DNA of 64,000 nucleotides from Trochalopteron elliotii (lineage: Eukaryota > Chordata > Aves > Passeriformes > Leiothrichidae): positions 1,136,825-1,200,824 of the forward strand of contig JANPWX010000548.1 in NCBI GenBank assembly GCA_024734555.1. The letters run 5' to 3'. Every line of letters begins with the position of its first letter. Position 1 is the stretch's first letter. Made by a program: the position numbers and the translations under genes. The notes beneath the pieces were generated by a model. It had not been told where the DNA came from. It made no database searches and saw only the letters and a list, made by a program, of their open reading frames with translations. Positions 47,211 through 60,900 of this stretch are shown one piece after another.

Positions 47211-47290
47211 ATCACAGAATGGTCTGTGTGGGAAGGGACCACAAAGTTCTGGCTCGGTGCCATGAGGTTGATAAGAAAAATCTCATTCTA
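47211..47290 (-). mobile_element. degenerate CR1 3' fragment
   Basis: GATCACAGAATGGTCTGTGT, then GGGAAGGGACCACAAAG, is a diverged reverse complement of the CR1 3' end. It fades after about 47260. Confidence 0.7.
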
Positions 47291-50200
47291 GGCCCTTTTC
47301 TTTGGGTGTAGCAAACACTGGTCTTTTAATGAGCTGCTCATCCTTAGGCTGCACTTCTTAATTTGGTGTGCTCATGGTTTGAGGATATTGCTCATCCCAG
47401 TGCAGCTTCCCACAGTGCTCAGCACCAGCAAGCCGAGAGAAAATTCAGATGTTATTTTCACATTGTGCACAGAAATAAGATAATTGTGTAACACCTCATG
47501 GTAGTGGGTGAAAGGAGGAACCTGATACACCTGGCTTGCTCTTTTGCTGGAGCTTTTGAGAAGCTGCTGGCTGTTTTTTTGCTGTGTTTTCTGTGTGGCT
47601 GCTGCACCAAGGAACAGTAGGATCGATATCAATCTCTGCAGCCCCATGTGGTTCCAGGGGCTCACAAGTGCAGCTGGTTCAGCACTGGAAGAAGAAGAGA
47701 TCAAAGTGAGCTCAGTGCTGCTGTGGCTCCTGGGATGCTGCACTGGGGGTGTAGAAGGAGGCTGAGACAAGCTTGGAAATGAGTGAATGGGGTCTGACAT
47801 TTTGCCACAATGAATAAATATGATTAAGGATTGAAAAAAAAAAAAGATGGAAGAGGAAAAGGATGTCTAATGCTGATGAAATCAGTCTAATATAATGCAA
47901 ACAGTGTTGTTGGGATGTGCTTTGGCTGGGGCTCAGTGATATATTCCATGTTTGTGGTGAAAATGGGGTGGCTCTGAGGGAACTGGGAAGGATTCTGTGC
48001 TCTGCAGTGGCAGATTTGACATAAACTGGCTCCTCTGCACCATGGAGCACTGCAAGACAAATCTGCCTGGTCTGGTACAGCTGCAACAATGCTTACAGCC
48101 CTTTTGAACTAGTATTTTTTCTATTTCTGAAGAATTGCTTCCATCTCTGCTCACCTTTCCTTAGTTTGGCATACAAATACCCCAACTGACCCCAAACAAA
48201 ACTACAGTTGTGATTTCTGGAGCCTAAACTACTTATAAATTGATGGTGAAGAGTAATGGTGCTGTAATCACCCTGTTTAAGTGTCTGTGGCTGTGATGCT
48301 GTGTGATTATATCTGTAGAAAGTAAAAGATAAAAGTAACTTATCAGAATTCCCACAAGTTGGATCCTGTTCTTCTGGAATTCTTGGAAATTTTGCCTCTG
48401 ATTCAGCCTTCCTGAATTCCTGATTCAGCCTTCAGCCCTGATTGTGGCTTTCAGGGGTGTTCTTTTGGTTGTTCTGGTTTTGTACAGAAGTCTGAATAGT
48501 GATCCATGTATTTATTTTCTCCAGTCACCTGTGTGTATTTAGGCATATTTCATAGTGTTGAAATAAAACTAGCCTTGCTAGTATTTAGGTCTCAGTGTAT
48601 TTCCTCAAAAAGGCCCATAAAAACAGTGAGTAAATCCAAACTCTGAATTAGATTTGAGTGCAAAAATATTAGATTAGAAGTATCTTTTTCAGGCAGCCCC
48701 ACCAAGGGTTGGGAGAGTTTTCTTCATTTAATTCAATGAGGAAAAACAAACCACAGCCTGCAAACATCCTTTTTCCTACCCAAATGGCTCTTCTGCCTCT
48801 GCAAGGTAATGTGCTTGTGGTTTTAGGGAGAATTAAACCTGGAATTATTCAAACATAGGAGAATACCCAAACATTTCACTGTGGTCTCTTATATTGAGAA
48901 ACAGATCTAATTATTTTTACTTACAGATGTTCTTCCTCCCACGGGAGGCATTGCAAGGAAAATTGTGCAATTAGTTGATTCTTTAATTCTCACACCTATC
49001 CACTATTAAAAGACTTTTTATTAAATGCTTTTGAGATCCTTTTAGTAATGTTATCTCAATTCTTGTAGCTTACCAGTGAAGAACATGAGGCAATTCCCAA
49101 TAAAATTCTGGTTTTCCTCAAGCTGTATCAATATGAAAAGAATTTAATAAGGGACTTGTCTTGGGATGTTTGCTGTAATGAACAAGTTTAGTTTCATTAA
49201 GAGGAAATTAAAATTTAATGGCAGAATACATGACCTAAATTCTTTAGAGAATATGTAGTGATACACTTCTGTGAAGGCAACTTGACTGCATCTAGTCCTG
49301 GATTTTATGGCAACTGACTGATAATTAATTGTCCACAATTAATTGTACTTTAGGATTGGATAGTTATTGGTAAACACATTTCTGGAGGTTTGAAACTAAA
49401 TTTTTCAGAGGAATATCACCCTCTATGAGAGTGCCAACTGTCCAAGTAAGAAACAAACAGGCCAGTTTGGACACTGCTTCAGGCAGGGTTTGGTGGTAGA
49501 AGCTGGGGTGCAGTTTGAAATGATCAAATGTTCACAGACAGATTCCTCAATTCCCTGCAGAGTCTGGTGAATTTGCTGAACTTGGTTTAGTCCCTGGAAA
49601 ACAGCAGTGAGAGGAGCTGCTTATGTAAGTAAGATTAGCATCTGTGCTTATGTTAGTTAGGAAAAATTAGGAAGGTTATCAATGCTTCAAATCACTGACT
49701 GAAATTAAAAAGAAAAAAGAAAAAAAAAGCCCATAATGGCACATCCATGCTGTGGTGTAATTATGTGCATCACCCTTTCTCTGATTAAATGCAATTCAAG
49801 CTTCTGTTAAAAAGAACTAAAAAAAAAATCATACAACAATTACAAACCACCCTAAAAACTCTACACCTGCTTCTGGTTTATCAACTACTCCAACCACAAT
49901 CCTGCAGACCTTTGGGGCAAACAGCAGCCCCAAATATGCAATATCCTCATGCTTTATTTGGGGTACTGGTAATTGCAGCATTAAATCCACAGGTATTAGA
50001 TGGGTTTCAAGGCTTCTGCAGCTTTGTGATCTCACTGTGCTTCTGGAAATGGGAGCAGCAGGTTCAGGCCTCCTTCAGGGTTCTGTGTCCTCTGTATCTA
50101 CAGACCTTTTGTGATAAGGGATGATGGGGTGGCAGTTTTCTGCAGACCTTGCTTTGTGCCCAGATTTTCTGTATTAGAATCCTTCCTCATGTGGAGAAAT

Positions 50201-52104
50201 CTGTATCACCTCGTTTCTCTACAGCAAACACAGAGATCAGAAATTTAAGCTCTTGTTCAGTGGGTGGTGTGTTTTTGGTGTTTAAGTTAATAGCCTTGCA
50301 TTTTTATATCAATATACTTGGTATAATTATTATTTTGTAGTCTTTCAAGTTGCCACTAAATTGAGGAATGACAGTTTTCCGAACACGGGACAAATCTACT
50401 TTATCTCTTCAATTAATTAACAGGAGACTGTATAAACACTGGAAATAATTTAATAAAGGAGAGGCTCCAGATGGCTGAAGGTAGACTCAGGCATTCAGAG
50501 CATTCCACATCCTAATTGCAGTACCATGCACAGCCATACTGTCCTGATGCTTTGGGGAATTTACAGATGAGCTGCACTGCAATCTGCTGGGAGGCAGAAT
50601 AGTCACAGGGCTCTATTGTCACAGAAAAAAGCATCATGTCTATTGAAGAAAACTAATTGCTGACAGTGTTTGAGCTGGCTTCGGTGCACGATGCATTTGT
50701 TCTGCCCTGTGGATTCTTGTTTCAAAAAATAAAGTACACACGTGCAAATGCAAACATATTGCTCCAATCTCCATGGCATTTCTGTACAATTTCCCTCCAA
50801 TGACTCCAGGCTCCCTTTGTCTGTACAGGTGTTTAGTTGGCAGAGGGATTTTTCCAAAGGTTCTCTTTCAATGCAGCCTCTCTGGTGAGAGACCCTGCAT
50901 TGCACAGCCCAGGTCCTGGATAACAAACTGATGTGAGAGGCTTTAAATGATGTACTTCAGCACATCCTTCTCTCTTTTCAGGAGGCAGCAAGAGAACAGA
51001 GTGGTCCACTTTCTCCTTGGGGGTGTTCTGGGATGCTGCTCTCACCTGAGAGCAAAGAAAGAGCTGTAATTCAGGACTGTGACCCAGAAACACCTGCAAA
51101 AGAGAAGGGAATCCCCCAAACATCTGTGTTTCTGAGCTCCAGTGGTCACTGCAGCATGGTTGTGTTCACAGTGCTTTTCTCCTTCTTTTGTCCTTCTCCT
51201 GCTTAGGAAAATCCAGCAGGCAGTGTCAATGTGACCTTCCAGATTTCAAATACCCACTCCTAACTGACTTAAAACAAAGCCAAATTACAGCCTGGCTGCA
51301 GAGGGCTCACCTGTGTATTTAAAATGAGGGGGGTTTATACAACAAATTAGTTTCCAGAATTAATTAAGGCACCCCCATCCAGAGATATGCAGAGCTGCTG
51401 ATAACTTGATATTAGCAATGTATTCTTGGTAAGTCACTTTCAGGTGTAGAAAAGTTTGTCCTGCAGTTCAATGGCTTCTCCAGGAAGCAAGGGGATCTGT
51501 ACCTTCTGTGAGATGCTTTTGGGGCTGTGGTTTAATTTTTTTTCCCCTGTGAACCCTCATTATTCATTCCCTGCCCAGTCAAAATCCATTTATCAATTTT
51601 TCAATGTCATTCTTGGAGCAGGGGAGAGTTCCTGCTGAAGAAGGGGCACCTCGTGTGTCACAAGAACTGGAAGGTCACCAGTCTTGGAAGGGTTGTGAAT
51701 GGGCATTGAGGTTGTATGAGGGAATTCAGCAGCCAGACAAAGAGAAAATGTGTTTGTAGTGATTAAGTAGCTGTGCCTGCTGTTGGGTTTTGCTGATGAA
51801 ATGTGCTCCTCTGATTTGATTGCCTTGGCTTGGGCACCCAAGGAAATCATGGTTGCCACTGGGATACCTTTGTCAGTGTGGACAAAGACTGAATACACAA
51901 TTTATATCTGAAATAGAAGCAGTTGTGCATGGATTGATGGAAAATGGAGCACAGGGAGTGCCTCCAGGGATCTGCAGTCACGCCTGGGCACAGGAGAATA
52001 AATTTGGGCCCAACAGGGCTGTGAAAGGGTGACAGCATTCCAAGCTGGGAGACCACAGGTGTGAGATGACCAGAGGTGTCAGGGGTGTCTCCAGCTCAGT
52101 GAGT
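47291..52104. other. gene-free stretch
   Basis: AT-rich DNA with A-rich runs near 47834 and 49708-49728. Open frames up to 142 codons (minus, 47372-47800) match nothing I know. No mobile element is recognised. Confidence 0.6.
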
Positions 52105-52342
52105 TAAAATCATAAAATCATTAAAAAATCATAAAATCATGAAAACCCTTTGGCTTAAAGGGACCTTCAAAGGTCACGTCATCCAGCCCCCCTGCAACGA
52201 GCATCCTCAACAGGTTCCTCATGGTCCTGTCTGACCTGACCTGGGACTCTTCCAGGGCATCCACCCCCTCTCTGGGCATGCTGTGCCAGAGGTTCATGAA
52301 GTAATCCTGACAGACTAACAGTTTATACCTTCTCCTCTAAGT
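52105..52342 (-). mobile_element. CR1 LINE 3' end with terminal octamers
   Basis: It begins with four copies of an AAAATCAT-type unit, the reverse complement of the CR1 terminal repeat. AGGGACCTTCAAAGGTCA, GCATCCTCAACAGGTTCCTC, CTTCCAGGGCATCCACCCCC and TCTCTGGGCATGCTGTGCCA follow in CR1 order. Intact terminal octamers show the true 3' end. Confidence 0.93.
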
Positions 52343-53215
52343 AAAATAAAGCAAAAATTGCAACAAGAAGTTTAGACTTTGGAGAAATGATTTCTTTGCA
52401 ATATTAATGTAGAGGCCGGGTAATGTACCAGGGGAGCACTGCCAACACAAATTTGGACAAAAAAATGAGTGTGGATTATGGGACTAAAACTATTCAACCT
52501 CCTCTTGGAACCTGCTGTAATCCATCAGACCTCTGGGAAATTCAAATGTATAAGCAACTCCTGGAACAAAACAATCCCTATTGCTTTCCTATTTTAAAAT
52601 TTCATGTGCCTAGTCATTGAGGGGAAAAAAACAAAAGATCTGAAAATGGTTACAGATTTATCCACTGCCTTATTTAGGCAGCTCACATCTGGGATGCAAG
52701 CATTTCAGTGCTGAAAATTGATTTCTGGACAAAACGGGGATCAAAGAGGTAAAAATTGGAACTCAAACCATGTTTTCATCATCAGCCAGACTTCAGACAG
52801 CTGCATGGTGGGAAGGCTTAGCAGCAGGCTGAGCTGTGGCTTGATGATATGATAAAACCTGGCTTTTCAATCAGTGATGGAGGATCAGAAATGCTGTGAC
52901 TGCCTGACACAAAGCCCTGATCAGAGAAAACTTGCTTGCAAGGTTGAACTTTTGTTTAAAGGAATGCTTATGGATTAACTTTGGAACAGGAAGGTTTTGT
53001 GCCATGCCTGGAGCTTTGTCAGTGAGCATAAATTTGACAGAAAGGAGCGTGAAATTCAGGCTGTGCTCTCTGACTAACTAGAAATGCACGGTTTGTACAG
53101 TTGGTGATTCAGGGGTGGTTTTATTTCCTTTTTTTAAAAATAGAGATATTCGCTATTTTTTATAAGGGGGATGGTTAGTTTTAGGGAGATGTTTTTTCAA
53201 AGACTCCTCTGAAAG
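52343..53215. other. unique spacer
   Basis: Non-coding DNA, nothing recognised. Confidence 0.6.
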
Positions 53216-53302
53216 CTGGAGCTGTCCAGAGAAGGGTGATGAAGCTGGGGAAGGGTCTAGAAAACACCTCTTATGAGGAGCAGCTGAGGGTGTTTAGTCT
53301 CT
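53216..53302 (+). mobile_element. internal CR1 fragment, no 3' end
   Basis: GTCCAGAGAAGGGTGATGAA, GCTGGGGAAGGGTCTAG, then TATGAGGAGCAGCTGAGGGT, is the upstream part of a CR1 3' UTR. It stops at GTTTAGTCT; the expected continuation is missing. Confidence 0.85.
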
Positions 53303-54909
53303 ATTAAATGACACAGGATTTCCAGTGAGATTACACATGAACCTTGTGAGAATTTCCCAATCTGTTGCACAGAATCTATGACACATGAGTGTCAAAGAAG
53401 TTAATTTTATAACAAAAATCAGTGCAAATAATATATATATATTTATGCACATTGACTGTGCTCCTACATCTACAAGTTTAAGATCTAGGGACATGGTCCA
53501 GTAATAGGCAGGAAAATTATTTTGCAATGATAATAATATTCAAAGTTCCCAAAGCAACAAGCTACATTTTTTTTCTGTAGAAAACAACACTGCTTAGAGA
53601 AGGAAATGAAATGCTGATATACTGAAGATTCCTAATCTCAGTTATTTAATAAACACCTTATTCAGCTGATCAGAACATTTATTGTAAGAATAATGAGATG
53701 TATTTTTTTATTAATTCCAGGGTATGTAGTTATTTAAGTAGGTGAATGAAATCTGTGGGTGGTAAAAAATAACCCCATACAGGAGGACTAGCAGGTGTGC
53801 TGTTACTTTTTTGTCTGCTGTAAATCAAGAAGTCTGTCTCAAATGAATCAGGTTCTGGTAAAAACACCCCCCAAATGACAGAACTTTTCCTCTCTAGCTC
53901 TTCCAGCTGAGGGAATGTTTCTCCCATATTCTTTGTGAAAAAAGCCCTTACTTATCCTTGACATCATAAATTCCTTTGCTCACTTTTATTTTGTCTGTAT
54001 CCAGTTCCTGTTTTCTCAAATGACAGCATTAAAACAAAATGTTAATTGCATGGAGGCTGACCTCTGATAAATCTGCATGCCTTTAATTTCCTCTACCCTG
54101 TTTATGAGCTCTTCCTTACAAAATGTCTGGAAAAATAAAAAAAATCTGGAGTCTGGGCAAATGCTCCAGAGATGACAGGATGCCTTGTCAGAGGGAGTGG
54201 TGTCCTCCAGAGCCTCCAGGTTACCAAGAGCTCTGCTCTGGCTGTGACTGCACAGCTCCAGAGGCTGTCCCTTGGAGAAGTTGGAAGCATTTTAAAGCTC
54301 AGCTCAATGCCAACTGCAGTTTTTGGGAATTTCCCGCAGCCTGAAGTGTCTGAGGATCTGCCTCTTAAGCCAAGCCCTAAAAATCCCTGTCAAATAAACA
54401 CAGCAGAGCATCAGGCTGTAGCTGCCTATCCTCAGACCTTGGATGTATTGTGCCACCTCAAAATTAACTCTGCTGACACCAGGATTCCTGGTTTTCCTCT
54501 TACCCCTTCTGCTTTCTTCCCCCCTCAGACCTCACTTCTGCCTCTGGGCCTTGCCCCACACACGGTGGTGATGGTTTGTGATGGAAAACTGACTCATTTT
54601 AAGAACTGAATGAGCAAACAGGGAGCTGGTGCAAAGTTTAATGCTGTCAGGGTGCAACCCCTGCGGCCACAAAGTGACCTCTATTGCTCAGTGTTCTTGC
54701 CCTCACTTTTTATACACTTAAAAGAATATCATCTTTGGGAAGTGGGGGAGGAAAAGAGATGTGCTTCTGAGTTAGTCAGTGAAGTTATGGGAGAAGCCAC
54801 AGCTGGGCCTGCTGAGCCCTTCTGGTGCTTTTTTGAGAATCTTGCAATTTATTTGAAAAAATTTGCAATTTATTCCTTGCCCTATGACCTTGAAAGTATT
54901 TTAACACAA

Positions 54910-54940
<31 letters not shown>

Positions 54941-57900
54941 TTTATCTGTTGGTGAATTGTCTTGTTCAAAACACACAGGATTGCTGTATGAGGCACCAAC
55001 TGTTTGTTGAGTGAAGCTGACAGGTCATAGCACGTCTGGTTACAGCTTGAAAAATGGGAGTGTGTTGTTAGAAAGTGAAGATAAATTCCACTGGGGTAAA
55101 AGAGATATTTCTGCCTTTATGGAGAAGTTAATTTCTCTGCTAGCTCCTTGATTAAATTAGAGCTGGAAAAGATGTGACAAGGCTCGTGGGGGGAGAAAAA
55201 CAGCTCCTGTAAGAAATACTGTCCATTCTTTTAAAGAGAAGCTATTCAAAGGATTTTGAGCTTAAAAGTAATTTGACTATGGTAAAAGTGCTACAAACTA
55301 AAGACTCAACTAGTTGTCTTCTGAAACAACACGAACCACAACTTGTGTCTCAGTTTTTTGCTGTGGTTTTGTACAAATAGATGTAAATAACCAAATAACT
55401 GGGTGGGAAGCATAATTGCCACACTTCGGTGCTGAGTTATCAGGGAGATATTTCAGCTCCCACTGTGGGACTTGGGGAGCCTAATGAGATGAGCAAACTG
55501 AGATAGTTACATGTTTTCTTGGGGAATTTCCAGCAAAACAGTTGGTTACTCTACCCCTGACTAATTTATCAATGTCTTTTTGCATTGTTGATCCAGCCAG
55601 ATGGCTCCCAGGCTCAGCACTTGTCTCTTCTTAGGTGCTGCACCCAGCATCTTATGGAGAAAGGGTAGAAACAGTTTCCTTATCTAGGGAATCCTTATAA
55701 ATAAAGCAAATTTAGGAAATAATTTGTGCCTTCAAACAGTCTGCTGTGCTCAACTTGTTCTGACAAGTGTGATCAACTTATCTGCTGTCCCTGCTCCATG
55801 TTGGAAAGGCACTGACTTTTACATCCACTGTGGAAAGACTATGTGACCTGGTGATAAATATCCAACAAATTCCAGAGGACTGGGGTTTAAATCACATGCA
55901 ATTTACCAGTACCACTCTAGGCCAAGAAGTTACAAATGCAATTTAAAAAAAATAAAATTTATTTATCATGAAACACTGCTTGCAATGCTATTTTTTCACT
56001 TGCCAGCCTAGTCTTATTGTTGCTCATGGATTTATAGCAATGGCAATTTTGCTCTGTATTTTGATTTGCAAAGGTGAGCAGAAATACTGTTCCTTGCTAT
56101 TGCAAACTTTATAGTAGAGAAATGAGAGTTAACTCACCTGATTTCACCTAAACATATCTCCAAGCAGTTAAGAGAAAATGATATATTTCTGCCAAGCTAT
56201 TAAGGGAATACTTTGTTAAAAAGTTGCCCTTGCCTAAGTCTTGTTTTTATGGAGCAATTATGATTAGTTAGGGCTGCTCCAAGTGTCAGCCAGGAGTCAG
56301 GGTGCTTCAGGGAAATAAGTCCAACAAGTTTATTGCTTCCCAGTTTGGAGTGATGGCCTGCCTCAGCAATGTGCAGCAAGCCAAATGGTTTCTGATGGGA
56401 TGAAAACTCAAATTTTATTACTTCTGAAGGTCATTGCATATTAAATGTATCACAAATATACATAAATAGCCGTAAAATGCAAATTCTCTTCCTCTGTCAA
56501 GCAAAATTTCCTATAATATATTCTTAGTTGGTTTCTTTTACTTGGCTTCTGCTGGAATTAGATCTGTAAGATTTATTTATGGAGTGGCTGAGTTGGTGTC
56601 CATTGTTTTTTTATTGTTTTGTTTTGTTTTTTTTTTTAAAGAGCTCAGTTTACACCACTGAGCTCCCCAGTTCCATATTTATTTATATCAGTGGTAGTGG
56701 TTCCACGTTCACTAATTCTTTTCCTACTGTGAGATAGGATTTGGAGAAAAGCAAAGCAGGCTCAGACTCAGAGGGTATAAAGATAGATTTATTAACACAC
56801 ACTAAAAGAAGAATGAGAATCAAATAAAAGATTGTGGGGTTTTTTTTCCTTTTAGTGAGGAATAATATCTTTATTAATACAGCCTTTGTTTTTTTTGATT
56901 GAAATCTACTTTGTCATGAGGAGTGGTTAAATATTAAATTGTTGCAGCAGCATGACAGGAAGTGCTGTTTTCATTCCTAGAATTAGAGGCTCAGATCTGC
57001 CTGTGACAAAGACAAAAGATGCTCCAATGTCTTGGTGCTGCCTATATTAGCAGGTAGTGACTGATGGCCCTTAATGCACCAGAAGGACCCAGTCCAGAAT
57101 ACCTTTTTTCCACAAGAATATTTTGTCTTTCACATTTGTTGACTTAAAGCTTCAGGAGTGCTCTCTCAAGAGATTACCTATGACCTTAGTGGTGTTTTTT
57201 TACTGACAATAAAATCTATTTTTCTCTTCCAAAAACCTAGTGCTTTCCTGACATATTTTTCTTTCTTTCACGGAAAGAAAGAAGTCTGGAAAGAAGAGTT
57301 GCAGAGATCCTTGGAGAGAAAAAAATCGGTAGTCATAACTTCTGACTGAATTTTTTTGTCTGAAGATGTGTGATATGTTTTATGAGTATTTTATCTTTCA
57401 ATAAAATGATTTTCAGCTGCCTGAATTTACAGAAAGAAGAAATGGCAACAAAGTATTTTTTTGGTTTGATACTTAGATTTTTGAATACTTCTGGTTGACA
57501 GGATTATTCATGAAGGCCCTTGGAAGATTTTCCGTCTTTTGGTTGGCTTTGCCATTTTCTCTAGGGTAAATTAGAATTAAAAACATTAGAGTTTGGGTTT
57601 GCCTTGAAATAGTTTGTGTTTAATTTTATTGTATTTTATGCTAGAGTTTGCTTTGGCTTGTTATAAAAATATCAACTAGTCTTTATCCTTTGTTTTTGAA
57701 AGAACCCCCACAACCTGCAAACAGAACTGGGAGCCCCAACAAGAATCTTCTTGTACGTCTAAACCTTAATTTCTGACTATTTCTTTGTTTTTTATAAGTC
57801 CTGAACTTGGGGATGAAATTTATAATCTTTTCTTTCTCTTCCATGAATGAAAGAAGGCTGTGAAGCTTTCATGCAAGTTTTGGTTTTGTGTTTGAAGACA

Positions 57901-60900
57901 ACTGAAGAAATTTGGGCACTTAGAGCAATTTGCTACATTGCACATCCCCCAGTCTCTAAAAAAAATGTGCAGGCAATCTTGTGCAAGAGTTCATGGATGT
58001 AAATTTATAAAAAAACAGGATTTCTGTTCAGAGCCAAGAGTTCTGTTGGAGTAACAGCTGTTTCAGATGCTCCTCGTGGAGCAGGGGAGAGGAGGGCACC
58101 TCAACTCTCTTGCTTTATAAATGCTGAGGAGATGAATGGTTGTGTTTGTTTAAGTACTGTAGTGTCAATTCAATAAAAATATTTTATCCATTTAAGACTT
58201 AAATAAAGTTTAGAGGAAGCTTTTCTATGTGAAACCCCAATTCTAAAATCAGGTTCTTAATGTAAGGCATCTCTACAGTCAGTGGAGAAAAGCTGACCCT
58301 TGAGAAGTCAGTTCACCAGGAGTAAGGTGGGTGGAAACTCCACCTGGTTGTGCCTCTCCCCCTGGATTGTTTTGGGGGGGATATGGAAGGAAAGAGGTGA
58401 CAGAAAAGCACTGGGTTTTACTGTCTTCAGGCAGAGGAACTAAGAACAACAACAATTCAGCCCTGAATAAGCAGCTGATGACTTCTGTGCAGTTCCTGCT
58501 GTACCCAAGGCTCATGAGCCTGATGTGCAGGTCAGATCTGATGTTAAATATGTAGTGACTGGCATCAGAATGTTTATTCCCGGTTTTCTACTGCAGCTGA
58601 TATCAAATTACTGAATTTCCTACCTCTGTGTCTGACTGCTGTCAAGGGGAACAGTCTGCCTGCAGTGATTGATGGTGGCTTTTCCCATCACTGCTGCCTT
58701 CTGATTTCGTTTTCCAGGCATATCTACATCAAATTTTATTATCAAAGATTCCTGCTTTGTAATTTCATTATACAGAGAGAAGGAAGAATTAAAAGCATGA
58801 ACACTTTTGTAATAAAGCAATATGTAGATTTCCAGATTCATGTTCTGAAAATGCTCACTGACTTAAAGAAAAACATGGTGCTTGAGGCAGAAAAAGGCAG
58901 AATTATGAGTTTAAGCTCTGGAGAATCCAGCTGAGGCCTCTGCCAGTGCAAACAGGCAATCTGAAAAATATCTGCCCCAAAGGGCTTCAAATTTATAGAC
59001 AACACAGGCAAACTGTGCATTAGGAAAAAGCACAGGAAAAAGTCTGAGGGGGTGTGACATGCAAGTGACAGAGCCAGAAAATGGCACTTGAACCTTCATG
59101 CAACTTGTGGTGGCCTGGCCCCAGCTCCAGGTGTCCCAAAGGCTCTGATTCTCCCAGATAAGAGCTTTTGTTGTGGGAAATGAATGAACAGCCTGGAGCA
59201 GCAGGACAGGGGCTGTGACATCCTTGTGCCCTGTGAACTCCCACACGGCACCCACCCAACCACAGAGGGAGCACTGATCACCTGCGTTGTGTTGTGCTGT
59301 TATCAGACATGACCACAATCACATATTTGGTTCTCCAACCTGCCTCCCTTGGTGTAGGAGCCCTCCAGAGATCCTGCCCAGCACCTGGGGGTCACTAGCT
59401 TTGCCCACTCACTGTCCAGAGCTCCATTCCATGGAGCTTTTCCTTAAGCCCCCTGCAGCTGGATCAGAAATTCCAGGAAAGGATGGACTCAAGCAACAGA
59501 ATAAGGGCAGAGTTGTGGAAACAAAGTCAAATAACATATAGCCTGGGATTTCTAAGGAGATTTGAAGCATAAACTTGGCCAGCTTTCCATGAAATGTGAG
59601 ATTTAGAGCTTCAGGTCCTTAAAGTTGGGTTGTTTTTTTTTTTTTTTTGAAAGTTGTAAGTTAAGAGAAAAGGACAAAAAACTAGAAACCAAGTGGTAAG
59701 AGTCTTGTGGCCCAATGCAGAACAGGAAAATCTGACCCTGTTGAGAAACTCTGGCCTCTCCTAGGGGGTATAGGAGGGCTGGGACTCATTATATTCACAC
59801 TGGCCTGTGATAAACAATGAACCCAAAGCAGGGCCAGGAGCGTGTCAATGCCATGCTGTGCCCCACACTTTGTATTCTGACTTCTATCATGTACCCAGTT
59901 CTGAACTGAGAATTATAACAGTCCAGTAATTAATTTTGGTGGGGGTTTTTTCCCTCCTTTTTTTTTTGCTTTCTCTACCAATAAGAAACAGTATTGATGA
60001 CTCGGACATATGCACTACAAACTTGTTAGTCCCAGCTCATTTGCTGGCAGTAAATTGCCTCCTCGTTAAAGAAGAGTGATCATGACTCAAATTATAGTTG
60101 ATGTTGCATAGCAAATAACAAATAAATATAGAGGAGCTTTGGCTGTGATGCTGGATGTTCTTTCTCTGAAGTTTTAAGTGTAATCACTTAATGATGGTGA
60201 TGTGTGAATAAGGCAAGGGGAAGTTTTATAATGGTACAAAGAAATAAGCTACAAGCACAGATCAGTGATAATACAGGAGGAATGAGTTATTTTACCCATG
60301 AAACTGCCTCAGACTTGCCAAGTACCTCAGCTAAGCTGCCTTTTTGCATGGTCTGGGATAAAGATTTTGCTAACCTGAGCCAAACTTCTTATTTATGCAG
60401 TTCAACATATATTTCTTGAATTTAATATTTTTTATTATTTTTTGCTGTGTTAAAGCCCCTAATTTTTTCCTACCTAATCAGATCTTCTACTTTAATTTCT
60501 CTTTGTATTTTTATGAGCATAACAACTTGATTTTACCCAGTTCTTTATGATGGTTGACCATCAGGAACAGCTGAGATAGGATCACTGCACTTATGTTTTA
60601 AGAAGCATCTTGTACAAAACTGCCTGGAATAGTCTCATGCCAATGGAGTAAAAAAACCCAAACTTTAAAGCCAAATAAGTGAGTATTATGTCTGTAAATC
60701 CCATGCCTGTCAGTGATGCTGAGAGATGCCAGAGGGCTCACAGGAGGGCTAGTAGAGTGTTTATCTATGATCCTGGAAGATGATTTATTCTTGTAAAGGA
60801 GCACAACCTCTTAAAAAAGCTGTTTTTGAGCATCCCAAGACTGAAATTTTTATTCCTTGAACAAAATGAAGATTCTTACAGAGCAATCTGGTGTGAGCAG

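Noticed and set aside
54172..54609. 145-codon open frame on the plus strand
   Set aside because: Low-complexity Leu/Pro/Ser composition, no known motif, no promoter or splice context.
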